DNA from: Viola odorata | Lineage: Eukaryota; Streptophyta; Magnoliopsida; Malpighiales; Violaceae | Assembly: GCA_963691705.1 (NCBI GenBank) | Contig: OY829543.1 | Coordinates: 46,542,564 to 46,606,563, forward strand | Direction: 5' to 3' | DNA: 64,000 bases | Part shown: piece by piece, positions 50,355-61,400 of the stretch | Position numbering within the stretch: the stretch's first letter is position 1 | Layout: every line of letters begins with the position of its first letter | Notes under the pieces: generated by a model | Told to the model about the DNA's origin: nothing | Databases searched by the model: none | The model's input: the letters and a program-made list of their open reading frames with translations, nothing else | Position numbers and translations under genes: made by a program

Positions 50355-50738
50355 TCAGATATTGGACCCCGCATCATCTTCCCCTGGCACAACGGGAACC
50401 TCCCTTAAAGCGTCAGCGACGGAGGTTAGTTCGGAAGAGCAAGCTCTCATGCCCTTTAGGCAGCAGGCCAGCAGATCTTTCCTCTGATGCAGCATCGAGG
50501 CCACCACATCAAGGTGAGCACTGACAGTGGCCAATTTCGCCAAACTCTCTAGGGGATTAAAATCCTCCAGAGTTATTCCCAGCTGTCTAGACAGAATAGG
50601 GGTTAGCACCCCCTGCAACTCCAGGACATCCTCGGAGGTCTTAGTGATCATCCTCTCCAGGAAGCCGATATCACCCTCAGTAAGATTCTTCAGGGTCAGA
50701 GTTTTGGAGATCAGGAAATTGCGAGTCAGTTCATCCAT
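50355..50738 (-). CDS. Antisense gene d of element B, small helical protein
   Basis: 127 residues from ATG at 50738, all-helical by composition: MDELTRNFLISKTLTLKNLT, then LERMITKTSEDVLELQGVL, and heptad-like leucines to the end (DALREVPVVPGEDDAGSNI). No known domain. A TATAAA on the minus strand at 50801-50806 is about 65 bases upstream of the ATG. It starts about 200 bases from the 3' LTR. Confidence 0.55.
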   Translation of the reverse strand: MDELTRNFLISKTLTLKNLTEGDIGFLERMITKTSEDVLELQGVLTPILSRQLGITLEDFNPLESLAKLATVSAHLDVVASMLHQRKDLLACCLKGMRACSSELTSVADALREVPVVPGEDDAGSNI

Positions 50739-50934
50739 GGCGGAATATGAAAAGAAAGAACGTGGAAAATACGAAGAAACTGGCACAGAGAAATCTCTGA
50801 TTTATAGATTCTGACAAAAAAGCCGTCGGGATCATCTTCTGAGGCAAAACCGCCCCGGTACTTAAAGGGACTCTCCGTAAGAGAAGGAACGTTAGCCCTT
50901 GGTAAACACTCGGGCTCATTTTCAGTTGGGCTTA

Positions 50935-51506
50935 TGATAACAATCCACCTAAAAGAAAGGGTATTTTCGTCTATCACCCGGTGGGAAGAGGCATAACTAC
51001 TGTTTCGCACCACCACGGTAGGGATAAGATTGCTACCTTCCCCAAAGGCTAACGCTACAAAGGCTAACGGGGCCCTACCGGCTCCTCTCACGGACCTCAT
51101 GCTTGGCTCAAGGAGTTATCTCACCCCCAGAGGAAACCACGCATCAGGATTAACGTTCCGGCCATTATCCTACCGCGATAATATCTACCTAAACACCTAC
51201 CGCCAAGGTAGCGTATCACGATAAGGGCGAATCACAGACCCTAACGCGAGCGATAGGTCCGTACCCGTTTACTCAGGCGGGAACGCCCCCTTTCTTCTAT
51301 AAATACCTCCCCCACAAAGGAGGCAGGTAAGCGGACTTGACTAGCCAAAACTCTGCCAATTTCAATACACATACTGACTTAAGCATCGGAGTGTTTCCGC
51401 TGGAGACCCCCTCCGGCGCATTGCAGGTACTGTGGACCGTCGCGCACACTGATCTGAGAAGAGCTGCTCCGCCATACATCCTTCGGCAGAAGACAAATTA
51501 TTATCA
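50935..51506 (+). mobile_element. 3' LTR of element B
   Basis: 572 bp, preceded by TTTTCAGTTGGGCTTA as the (weak) polypurine tract, with TATAAATA at 51298-51305. Followed by TTATT, the second copy of the target duplication. Confidence 0.93.
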
Positions 51507-51803
51507 TTATTTCCCTTTTTATTTCCTTATTATATTTTTTTTTCCACCTTTAGGTAATTTCCTTTTTGAATTTTAAACTCCTGATTTGATGGTGACAGGA
51601 GCGTGACAGTTGGAGACCTTCAGTTGGGATTTGATGGACCCCAATCACCAGCCGCCACATCCACACGTGAGCAATGGCTAGCAGCTGGCAGCCATAAAGG
51701 GAGACTCCTTTCTTCCCTTTTCTTCTTCACTTTCTACTTTTCTTTCATCTTCTCCCGTGCTCCCAACCTTTCCTACTCTCACACAAACTCTCCATCTTCT
51801 CCC

Positions 51804-54051
51804 ATGGCTAGATCTATGAAATCCGCCGCCCGCCCTAGTGCTACCCCAACCCGGCAACCTCAGGACACTCCGTCCACTGTCGCCACTACCACCATCATTT
51901 CGGCCACCACTGGTACCCCACCACCGGCCTCAACAAAACCCAAAACACGTGCTACCCCTCCATCCTCGTCGAAGCAGCCGCAGCAAACCACCTCCGTCGC
52001 TGCTACTACTCCAGCTACTCCGACGACCACTACTGTCTTCCCCACCAAAAAGACACCACCCAAACCAAAGACCGCCACAACCAAACCACTCATCAGCCCC
52101 CACCCCCCAAACCCTCGCCTCCGAAACAAACTACCCCTCGAACCACCCCTGCTCCCGTCATCACTCCCACAAAATCACCTGTGGCCGACGATGAGACTTC
52201 GTCCGGTGAATATGAGTCCGATACTGGTGATACCGTGGACTCCGTCGAGACTGCTACTAATATCCAGGCCGCGCCGTCGACAACATTGTCGCCGAGTGCC
52301 TCTGGCACGACGGCCGTTGACGCTTCTACTGCTGCAGATGGGTCTGGCGAGTCATCGGGCGACGAGGAATCTGGGGAAGATGAAGAGGAGTCAGGTGATG
52401 CATCTGGTGAAGAAAATACCTCCGAGGAGGAATCGGAGGAGGATGCCAATGATACTCCCGAGGACAACCCAGAGACAGCGGTCGCTTAGAGCAAAACCAC
52501 AACGCCGACGTCCGACGTCCAGATCACTGGATCTGTTCCTGGCCCCAGCGGTTTGCCCATGGGCCGTAGTATGACCTCCCGTGGCCGCTTGATCGAGCCA
52601 GTGTGCTACGCTGAGGGAAAACCGAAGAAAGTGCAGCTTCGCGTGCCCATCGAGTCCGATGATGACTCTGAGGACGAAGCTTTTGTCCCTCCTCCTGCTG
52701 AGACCACCGAGGACACCTCTATGGAGGTTGAGGAGCCATCGCCAGTCAAACCCAAGCGCAAGGCCCCTGCTACACCAGTTACCTCTTCCCAGCCTAGAAA
52801 ATCAGCCCGCATCACCAACAACTCGGCCAAGACGGTGATGCCCACTCCTGCAGCTCGTTCGGCCCACGCCAGAGCAGGCGCAGCCGCGCCCCTTGCCCAG
52901 GTAACACCCGATCTTGCTCACTTGCATGGATGGTTGGAATTTCCTGATAAACAGAGCAATGATAGGTTGTTAGCTTTGCACGGTATGCTTGTTTCCCCTT
53001 CTGCTCAACTTGATTATGATTTTTGTGAAAAAATGGGAATAGCTGCTAGGGTGAATTTGCTGATTGATAATATTGGTTGGCGTCCTTTGTTTGACCTTGT
53101 GCATCCCACGTTCTTAGAATTGAGCCATGAATTCTTTGCTTCTTTCTGGTTTGACACTGTCGTGCTTAAACAAAAAGGGAAGGGTAGCTTGCATTTAGGG
53201 GCTGATAGGGTAGTTAATTTTCGTTTAATGGATATCTGGGAGCACCTTTCTGTTGACAAGTTTAATGTCATGCTTGGCTTTGTCAAGCAATCTGATTTGG
53301 GTGCCCCTTGGTATCTTGGTGCATTTGCTGCATACCCTCCTGAGTTTGATGTCACCAGTGCCTTTAGACAACTTACGGGCGATCCAAATATTGGCTATAC
53401 TTCCCGTAAGTCTAAAGGCCATCAGCTGCGTGACCCAGCCCTTCGTGTACTTCATCGTTTCCTTGCCCTCACCTTCGCGGGCAAGATGCAGTCCTCGGGC
53501 ACCCTGTCTGTCCAGGAATTATTCTTTTTGTGGTGTATGCATAACGGCCATAAGGCCAATTTAGGTTACTGGATTGCACATGAATTGAATGCTATTATTA
53601 CTTACGGCCGTAATCCTATTCTTGGTTCCCTGATTACTCGCTTGGCTGTTGAACAACGTGGTCTTGATGTATCTAGCTGTGATCTTTTTGTGCCTGTTGG
53701 TTTTAAACTGCTTGATGCCCGTACCCTTGATGGTATGGGCCATTTGCACTTGAAAGGTCGTGTTTTGTGTTTCAGCAAAGGATACACAGGAGGAGCTAAG
53801 AGAGTCTGGAGTGCCCAGAATGGAGGAGCCTTCGAGTGGCCAGACCTGACTGCTGATTCACCTCCCCCCTCCCCTGTTTAGTCTCCCGCTCGCGATGAAC
53901 GTCCCGGGCAAGCTGTTCCTGACATTGTGGATGCCGCACACACAGCTGCTGCCATCGCCGAGACAAATGCCCTACTGCGGACTGTCATCTCCCTTCTCCA
54001 GAATCTTCCCGATGAGTTAGCCTCGAGGCTGCGTCCTCCTGCTAGCCCATG
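51804..54051 (+). pseudogene. Third ORF of element A (broken)
   Basis: The ATG at 51804 opens a Thr/Pro/Ser-rich basic N-terminus. The frame changes near 52110-52140 into a highly acidic Ser/Glu/Asp stretch (52181-52486) stopped by TAG at 52487-52489. The same frame then runs from 52490 to TAG 53879-53881, and beyond it to TGA at 54049-54051. The conserved part (about 52910-53830) reads LAHLHGWLEFPDKQSNDRL, LLIDNIGWRPLFDLVHPTFL, VVNFRLMDIWEHLSVDKFNV and HLHLKGRVLCFSKGY, matching element C's third ORF. Upstream is the region that insertion B separated from pol. The role of this protein is unknown to me; in Athila elements the matching position is often called env-like, but no signal peptide or membrane segment is visible here. 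Confidence 0.78.
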
Positions 54052-54174
54052 ATCCACTCCCCCAAACTATTCTATCTCTTCGCCCTTGGGCTCATTTTGT
54101 ACTTTATTTTCGCGGTGAACAATTTCCCTTCCCCATATTTTTCTTTGAACTGCGTTGGTTTGATTCTCTTCTCC

Positions 54175-54190
54175 ACACCGAGGACGGTGT
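54175..54190 (+). promoter_or_regulatory. Hairpin with GAGGAC loop after ORF3 of element A
   Basis: ACACCG pairs with CGGTGT around the loop AGGA. Eight bases later comes AGTGTGGGGAT. The counterpart in element C is at 26539-26558 (minus strand). Confidence 0.6.
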
Positions 54191-55836
54191 TTTGCTTTAG
54201 TGTGGGGATGGGTTTCATACTTTTATGATATATTTTGTGCGCATTTTTAGCATATTTTGCATGACTGCTTGATTACTATCATATTGCATGACTGTTTGCC
54301 CTGCATATGCATGTTTTTGCCCGATTTGAATTCCCCTCAAAAGATTTTCAACTGTTTACACTACCCCTGTTTTTTAAACTCACCTTTGATGGAATGCACA
54401 GAGTAGGCCCACTTCACACAGAATCTTCACCCACTGCACCAAAACCACTTGCACACTATACTGCCTGTTAGCTCTTATGACTACGTCTTGCCCTAGCTGC
54501 TTGCAATCATTGTATTTTTCTCCCATGAGTGTTTGAGCTTTCATGCCGTATTTTATTTCTGAGTGGATGAATGACTTGTGTGCTGGCCGAATTTGCATGA
54601 GACCCCTTGGGTGTAGACATGATTAGACATGGGAAAGCGATGATGTGATTAGGGACTTTGCATTTTCTTTGTTATTTTTTGCTTTTTATCTCTTTACCCA
54701 ACATGCTCACCCCTTTCTTTCACTACCCTTCTAACTGCTTGAGCCATTCCTTTCTTTTCTTAGCAGGTGAGAGATGCCTTTGGCAGTGGTAAGGTGGGAC
54801 AGAGAAAATCAACATCTTCGATGTGGGGGTATTGAGCTGCTTGACCGAGACACTGAGAGCAGACTAAGAAGCTGAAAACAGAAAAGTTGCAGAGAATTGA
54901 GCAATGAACTTCTAACTGCTACATCGAGATGCTGAAAGCAGTAATATGGCAACTATCATAGAGCGCATCAGAGAAGCAAAAGCTCTAGTGTGGGGATTCC
55001 TGACGGCTCAGCCTAGATATTCAAAAGCAAATCAAAGCATTCCAGTAAGCAATATGGAGATCAACTGCTAGGCCGAGCCGTTCACATCATGTACGTACTA
55101 AAGATCAGACGCCCAAGGAAAATTTTGCTGCTCCCGTTCAACAATTCATAATATCATGTATGCTCCCTTATTGCTCAAAATCAAAAAAATCAAAAAAAAA
55201 AAAAAAAAAGGAATCAAAGAAATCATTTGAGCAAAAGAGGAGTACAAATCAGAACTGGAGCAAAGCACTTCAAAGATCAGAAGACCGACGGCACTTTCCG
55301 ATAGAAGATACCCCCACTCTCCTTCAGCGCTCTCTGTCTTGCCCGTGCCACTGCCATCAGAAGGTCTTTCTCACCAACTTGCATTTTTCCAGCTAAGAAT
55401 CTTCTATCCTTATTCCTCTCTGCTTTGAACCCCCCTTCTTCAACATCTTATTTTTGCCTTACCCTTGCAAAGTCTCTATGATCATTTGATTGCCCATGCG
55501 TATGTTCTTTGTACTCGGGTCGTTATTGCAAATTTAGTTTGGTGCATGATCATTAGCATTGATGAGCGATAAACACCTAACTCTGTTTTTGAGCGTGAGT
55601 GACAAACACCATACCTTGTGAGGATTGCTTGCAGCAAGCTGATGTAGGAAAGCTACTCTTCTGGTTTCGTTATTCCTCTAGAGTAGTGCAGAGTTCATCT
55701 AGGCTGGAGGGTGGCGTACTGCTTGGTCGAGGCGTAAGTGGTGGCGTAAGTAACTCTGTGTGTTGTGGATTGAGGCTGAGTGTTCCAGATAAGGTGATGC
55801 TTTTTGATTTTACTGCTCGAGGGTGAGCATCGGGGT

Positions 55837-55850
55837 AGTGTGGGGATATT
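55837..55850 (+). promoter_or_regulatory. Polypurine tract of element A
   Basis: AGTGTGGGGATATT lies directly before the 3' LTR, where plus-strand DNA synthesis should be primed. Confidence 0.75.
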
Positions 55851-57214
55851 TGATAGAGCGTTTTATGTCCCTAATTCTTCCCTCTTTTATGTGCCTTTTT
55901 AGATCATGATGCTACTTATGTTGCTCCGTTTATTCACTTTTTGCAGATCTGGGCAAATCAAGAGGAAAATACGAAAAGGAACATTTTCTATCACTTTCTG
56001 GATGCATTGGAGCAGCTAGGCCGAGCAGCTGGACGTTCGCGGAAAGCAGCAGTGTCCTAGCAAGAAAAGGAAACTAGCGCAATAAAGGAAAAATATCGGA
56101 TCTGCTCAATTAAGGCGCCAGAAGTCCCAATCGCAGTAGAAGTCCTATGGGGAGTCGAATTCAAATTAGATTAGGAGTTTTATTTGTAATAGCCATATAA
56201 ATACTTTAGCAATTAGGTTTTTAAATGACTTTTTTCACCACCACTGCCTACGGCAATCTCTGTTTTTTCCCTTCAATAAACCGGAGCAGTTGCTCCGGCC
56301 GGTAATAATCAGGATTTATTTCTTCTTCATCTTCTCTTCTATTTTAATTATGCAATTTATTTATTTATTTGTTTTTACTTTTAATATGTGTGGCTAAATC
56401 TCCCCGTTCTTGGTAAGAGTCGATTGAAGGTTGCAAGGGAAGCCGTGAGGTCAGATTGTACTTCATAAATTCTGAGTTGGTATCTTCTTGTTCAATAATT
56501 AATTGTCAAGTTACCTAGGGTAGTTATTAGCTTGATCACCTAATAATCAAACTAGAGTAATTACTATCGTCCTTGTAGTTATACCTAACGCGAAGCTGCA
56601 GGGTAAAGCAGATAACCACTCTGGTCCTGACTGGAAACCTGGTATCCCCCAGTTGGATTGAACGAGTCGTTAGGGTAGAGCCTCAAGCGTACCGAGTGTC
56701 TCGCCCTAGACGCATCTTACCTCTTCTTCATGGGCATCTGAGTGTTGCCTCCATAAGCGTACCTTGGAGGACGGCGGATTGTCAAGGTTAACCCATAAGC
56801 GTACCTTGGGATAACTTCTACTACGAAGGTAAGTAGGGGACCTAAGCGTACCTGGTCCCTATAGTGCGTCTATCAGCTTGGGGTAGACGATGCTTGCGCC
56901 AATGACCGGCTGACCGTAAATGCAACCGGATTCGTATTCTTACTGAGAACCCTTGTCTCTTCTGATTTCTTATTATTTCTATTGCTCTTTGCCACTAGTT
57001 GTTATTACTTTTGTAGTTAATAATTAGATTAATCAAACAACCATTCAAAACCCCCCTTCGTTACTTGTTGATTGGATTATTTAGTTTGTCAAATTGAATT
57101 GAGTATTGGTCCCTTAATCCCTGTGTTCGATCCTGCTACCATTATACACAATTTATTGTGCACATTGACTGCAGGTTTTATTATTATTTTTGTATGTGCT
57201 TCGACAACACATCA
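55851..57214 (+). mobile_element. 3' LTR of element A
   Basis: 1364 bp, same ends as 29970-31333, followed by CACCT (57215-57219). Confidence 0.95.
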
Positions 57215-57219
57215 CACCT

Positions 57220-57238
57220 CTTCAACTAGTGTTTTCCA

Positions 57239-57269
<31 letters not shown>

Positions 57270-57918
57270 TAGCCTGTTGCTCATCCATTCCCACCTTCTG
57301 CTTTCCTTTTCTCAGGCGAGAAAGGGGCACTGTGTCCGATTCTTCCTCTGATTCCTATACCAACTCGACTGGGATCGTCTTGAAGGTTGGGTCAGAGGCA
57401 GTCTCTTCACCAGAGATGGTTGATGACTGTTTGGAAGGCTCTAGTGAAGCTGGTGTGGTCTTGTTGACAACTTCTTCGACTTCGGCTTTCCCCAGATTTG
57501 ATGCTTCAGAAATTTGTGGTTCTGGTGCCCCCTCTTCCTTCTGCTTGATTTCCACTTGTGGAGCCTTGGCGGCCACAGTGGCTGTAAGAGATGGTGGTGA
57601 TTGCTCCACTGGTGGCATTGACGGGACAGGAGTTAGGGTTTTGAGCTGTGGAGGCGGCGGTTCCACGACGGATCTCGCCAGAGCCCTTTGAGGAGAAGAC
57701 AATGGTGTGGGATGAATGGGTCTGGTTGGAGTGTGCCTCCCCCACGCATTGATATAGTATTCTTCTTCGTCCTCCTCTTCTGGTTTCTTTGGAATCGACA
57801 GTGAAGGTGGCGGAGTGGCAGAGAAGATGGCTTTTGTTTTGGGTTTTGGTTTGGGCACATGTTTGGAGGTTTTGCTAGATGAGGGCTTGGTTGATTTTCC
57901 TCCTCTGGTGAGAACCAT
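57220..57918 (-). pseudogene. Third ORF of element C, N-terminal part
   Basis: The ATG at 57918 opens a Lys/Ser/Pro-rich basic stretch (MVLTRGGKSTKPSSSKTSKH) and an acidic patch (KPEEEDEEEYY), ending at TAG at 57355. The frame then decays, with a run of 17 C and an AC repeat at 57241-57269, up to the insertion point of element A at 57219. The composition parallels the start of element A's ORF3. Confidence 0.7.
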
Positions 57919-58421
57919 GGTTGATTTTGGGATTTTAGGTTTTGGGAGAGATGAGAGAAGAGAAGAAGATGATGGCCATTTGGAGTGATCTGATTTGTTT
58001 TTAGGAGAGGGAAAATTTTGTTTTAATTAGAAAAGTGGAGTGTTTAAGATAAGTGAGGGTTTTAGAGTTTGAGTGGGTAACGAATATATTATTTATTAAA
58101 TAATATTACCATTGGAGAGGATAATGATGGCGCGATTTCTGTCAATCCAGAATCTGCTTTTTTGGTTTCGTGTTTGGCTCACTTATTCTCTCTCAAAATG
58201 ACTCTTCCCCCAGGCCTGGGAAAGAGTCATGTCCACCCTTCTCTACCTGCTCCTAAAAATTAGATCCAATCCTCCTTTCTCCAGATCTAGGAAAGAATCA
58301 AATCCAAATTTTAACTACTTTCTCCTCTTGCTCCTACCAAAGAAAATCAAACAAATTACCGATTAGATCTCCTCTGTTTTTATTGAATGAAAATTAAATA
58401 AATAAATAAAATAAAATCACA

Positions 58422-58439
58422 CATGGGTTGCCTCCCATG
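58422..58439 (-). promoter_or_regulatory. Hairpin with AGGCAA loop after pol of element C
   Basis: On the minus strand CATGGG pairs with CCCATG around AGGCAA, about 60 bases after the last recognisable pol codons. The counterpart is at 36930-36945 in element A. Confidence 0.65.
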
Positions 58440-58489
58440 AAGCGTCCCTTTTTACTGTCTTGGACTAGACATGAATTTCCATTAATCTT

Positions 58490-61400
58490 CTGAAATGTGG
58501 TGGACTTGAACTTATTCCACCGTGTAACTCTTGAAACCTTTATGGAAAGGCTTCAACCTCTAACCATTAACCTTGAAAGTCGTTCATATTTTCAAGTCTT
58601 GGATATCTACAACACCATAAGGATAAGTGTTAGCAACAACATATGGACCCATCCATCTAGATTTCAATTTTTCTGAAAAAATTATAAATCTAGAATTAAA
58701 TAAAAGTACTTTCTGGCCCACATAAAAGTTTTTATCCTTAATCAAGTTGTCATGATATTTTTTTGTTTTTCTCTTTTATCAGTTCAGAGTTTTCATATGC
58801 GTCTCTACACAATTCTTCCAAATCCTCAAGTTGGAGTTTCCTTGCTGCTCCATCTCTGCTCAACTCCAGGTTACATTGTTTGATTGCCCAAAATGATCTA
58901 TGTGCTAACTCCACAGGATGGTGGCATGATTTCCCGTACACAAGGTTGTAGGGGGTAGTGTCGATTGGGGTCTTGAACACGGTTCTATACGCCCACAAGG
59001 CGTCATCAAGTCGTTGACTCCAATCCTTCCTGCTCGGGTTCACTGTCTTGGTAAGAATAGCTTTTACCTCCTGATTGGAAACTTCAGCTTGCCCATTGGT
59101 CTGGGGGTGATAAGTTGTTGACACTCTGTGGTTGACCAGATACTTATTGAGTAGGGTCGTAACCACCTTATTGCAGAAGTGGGTACCTCTGTCGCTGATT
59201 ATCACCTTAGGAAGGCCAAACCTGTTTAAGATGTGGGATTTTAGAAACGATACAACATTCTTGGAATCATCGGCCGCAGTAGCTTTGACCTCAACCCATT
59301 TTAATAGATAATCAACTGCAAGGATTATATACCGGTTTCCCCCAGACCTGGGGAAAGGACCCATGAAGTCTATTCCCTGGACATCAAATATCTCGCATGC
59401 AAATATTGGGTTCATTGGCATCTGATTTCTAGAAGAAATATTACAAACCTTTTGACAATTAGGGCAATTCATGCAAAATAAATGACAGTCTTTAAACAGA
59501 GTAGGCCAATAGAAACCAGATTCAAGTATTTTAAGGGTTGTTCTTTTTGGTCCAAAGTGACCTCTATATGCTTCAGAATGGCAAAAATGTAAAATAGATT
59601 CAATCTCATCATGGAGGACACATCTCCTTAATATTTGGTCCTTACCTATATTTCACATATATGGATCATCCCACACAAAATATTTTGAATCTCTTTTACC
59701 TTTTCCCTTTCTCGGTAAGACATGTTCTGATCAAACTTACCTAACGCCAAATAATTAGCCATGTCTGCATACCAGGGTCTTTCTATCAGGGCAAGTATAA
59801 AGGTCTTATCAGGTCCTTCTCCCAGGGCAAATAAAAGACTCTCATCAAGAAACTCTTCCTTGACCGCTTCTGAGTCTAGTTCCACAAGGATTCTGCTCAA
59901 ATGGTCTGCTACCAGATTCTCCTTACTACTCTTATCCTTGATCTCCAGATTGAACTCTTGTAACAGGAGTATCCACCTGATCAACCTGGGCTTCGCCTTC
60001 TTCTTGATTAGCAGATAACAACGCTGCATGGTCAGAATAAACAATCACCTTAGTGCCAAGTAAATATGCACAAAATTTATCTAATGCGAAAATAATGGCA
60101 AACAACTCCTTTTTCGGTGGTTGTATAATTCCTCTGCACATCATCCAACATGCGGGATGCATAGTAAATCACGTGCGGATCTCGTCCCTCATTTTATCCT
60201 AAGATAGCACCTACAGAATTATTAGAAGCGTCACACGTTATTTCAAACGGTAAATTCCAGTTAGGTGCTTTGATCACAGGAGCTGAAGTTAATTTTTTTT
60301 AAGTGTATCGAATGTAGCCTCGTAATCTGGTCCAAACTGGAACTCCACATCCTTTTATAACAATCTACAAAGAGGTGCGACAACCTTTGAAAATTCCTTT
60401 ATAAATTTTCTATAAAACCCTGCATGGCCTAAGAAAGAACGCACTTCACACACATTAGTTGGATAAGGTAAAGAATCAAGTACTGCTTTATCTACTTCAA
60501 TGCCTTTTTGGGATACTATATGTCCTAGAATCAAACCTTGGTCTACCATAAAATGACACTTTTCATAATTTAAGACTAGGTTAGTTTCTAAACAACGCTT
60601 AAGAACTTTTTCTAAATTTTCTAAACACTCATCAAAGGAGTTCCCATAGACAGTAAAATCGTCCATGAAAACTTCAATTCCCTTTTCGATAAATTCAGAA
60701 AAAATACTCATCATGCATCTTTGAAAGGTCGCAGGTGCATTACATAGTCCGAAAGGCATGCGCTTATAAGCAAAAGCCCCAAAAGGGCATGTAAAAGTAG
60801 TTTTATCTTGATCCTCAAAAGCAACGGGTATTTGGTAAAAACCAGAATACCCGTCAAGGCAATAGTAATGAGACTTACCTGAAAGTCTTTCTAGCATCTG
60901 ATCAATGAAAGGGATGGGGAAATGGTACTTCCTGGTTGCTGAGTTGAGCCTGCGATAGTCAATGCAAACCCTTCAGCCGTTTTGCACTCATGTAGGGACC
61001 AACTGTCCTTCAGCATTTTCCACAACCGTTATCCCTATCTTTTTAGGCACCACCTGTACAGGACTCACCCAAGAGCTGTCAGAAATAGGATATATTACAC
61101 CAACATCTAATAGTTTCAAAACTTCCTTTTTAACTACATCCATCATAGGAGGATTAAGCCTTCTTTGTGGCTGTCTTACGGTCATACTGTCCTCCTTTAG
61201 GTGGATCTTATGAGTGTAGATGGTAGGAGAGATCCCCTTGATATCTGTTATCGTCCATCCTATAGCTTCCTTGTTATCTCTCAAGACTCTTAGAAGTCTT
61301 TCTTCCTCCACTCTGGTCAGTTTATTTAATATGATCACTGGCAGACTCTCTCCCAGACCTAGGAAAGAGTACTTTAGATGACTCGGTAAAGTCTTCAATT

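Larger units (their letters stand above)
37089..51506 (+). mobile_element. Element B: Tat-type Ty3/gypsy retrotransposon nested in element A
   Basis: LTRs are 37089-37660 and 50935-51506 (both 572 bp, TGATAACAATCC...TTATTATCA) with TSD TTATT at 37084-37088 and 51507-51511. Tat-lineage traits: RT with YVDD, a second archaeal-type RNase H domain before integrase, long non-coding tandem repeats after pol, and genes on the opposite strand between pol and the 3' LTR. The internal region is 13.3 kb. LTRs differ at about 15 sites by eye, nearly all transitions. The sense genes are broken and gag lacks its capsid part. Confidence 0.93.
54052..55850 (+). other. 3' non-coding region of element A
   Basis: No gene. 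Holds a hairpin (54175-54190), four AGTGTGGGG-type purine motifs (54199, 54821, 54987, 55837), an A-run at about 55183-55209, and the polypurine tract before the 3' LTR. Confidence 0.7.
29970..57214 (+). mobile_element. Element A: Athila-type Ty3/gypsy retrotransposon containing element B
   Basis: Complete at both ends. The LTRs are 29970-31333 and 55851-57214, both 1364 bp, beginning TGATAGAGCG and ending ACACATCA. The TSD CACCT lies at 29965-29969 and 57215-57219. The PBS TGGCGCCGTTGCCGGGGA is the tRNA-Asp type typical of Athila. Order: gag, protease, RT (FMDD), RNase H, integrase, hairpin, (element B), ORF3, hairpin, PPT. Without B and one TSD copy the element is about 12.8 kb. The LTRs differ at about 8 sites by eye. 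Several stops and frameshifts break gag, pol and ORF3. Confidence 0.95.

Noticed and set aside
57072..57272. 66-codon frame at the 3' LTR end of element A, also present at 31191
   Set aside because: It is part of the LTR in both copies and ends in the C-run/AC repeat of element C. Not a gene.
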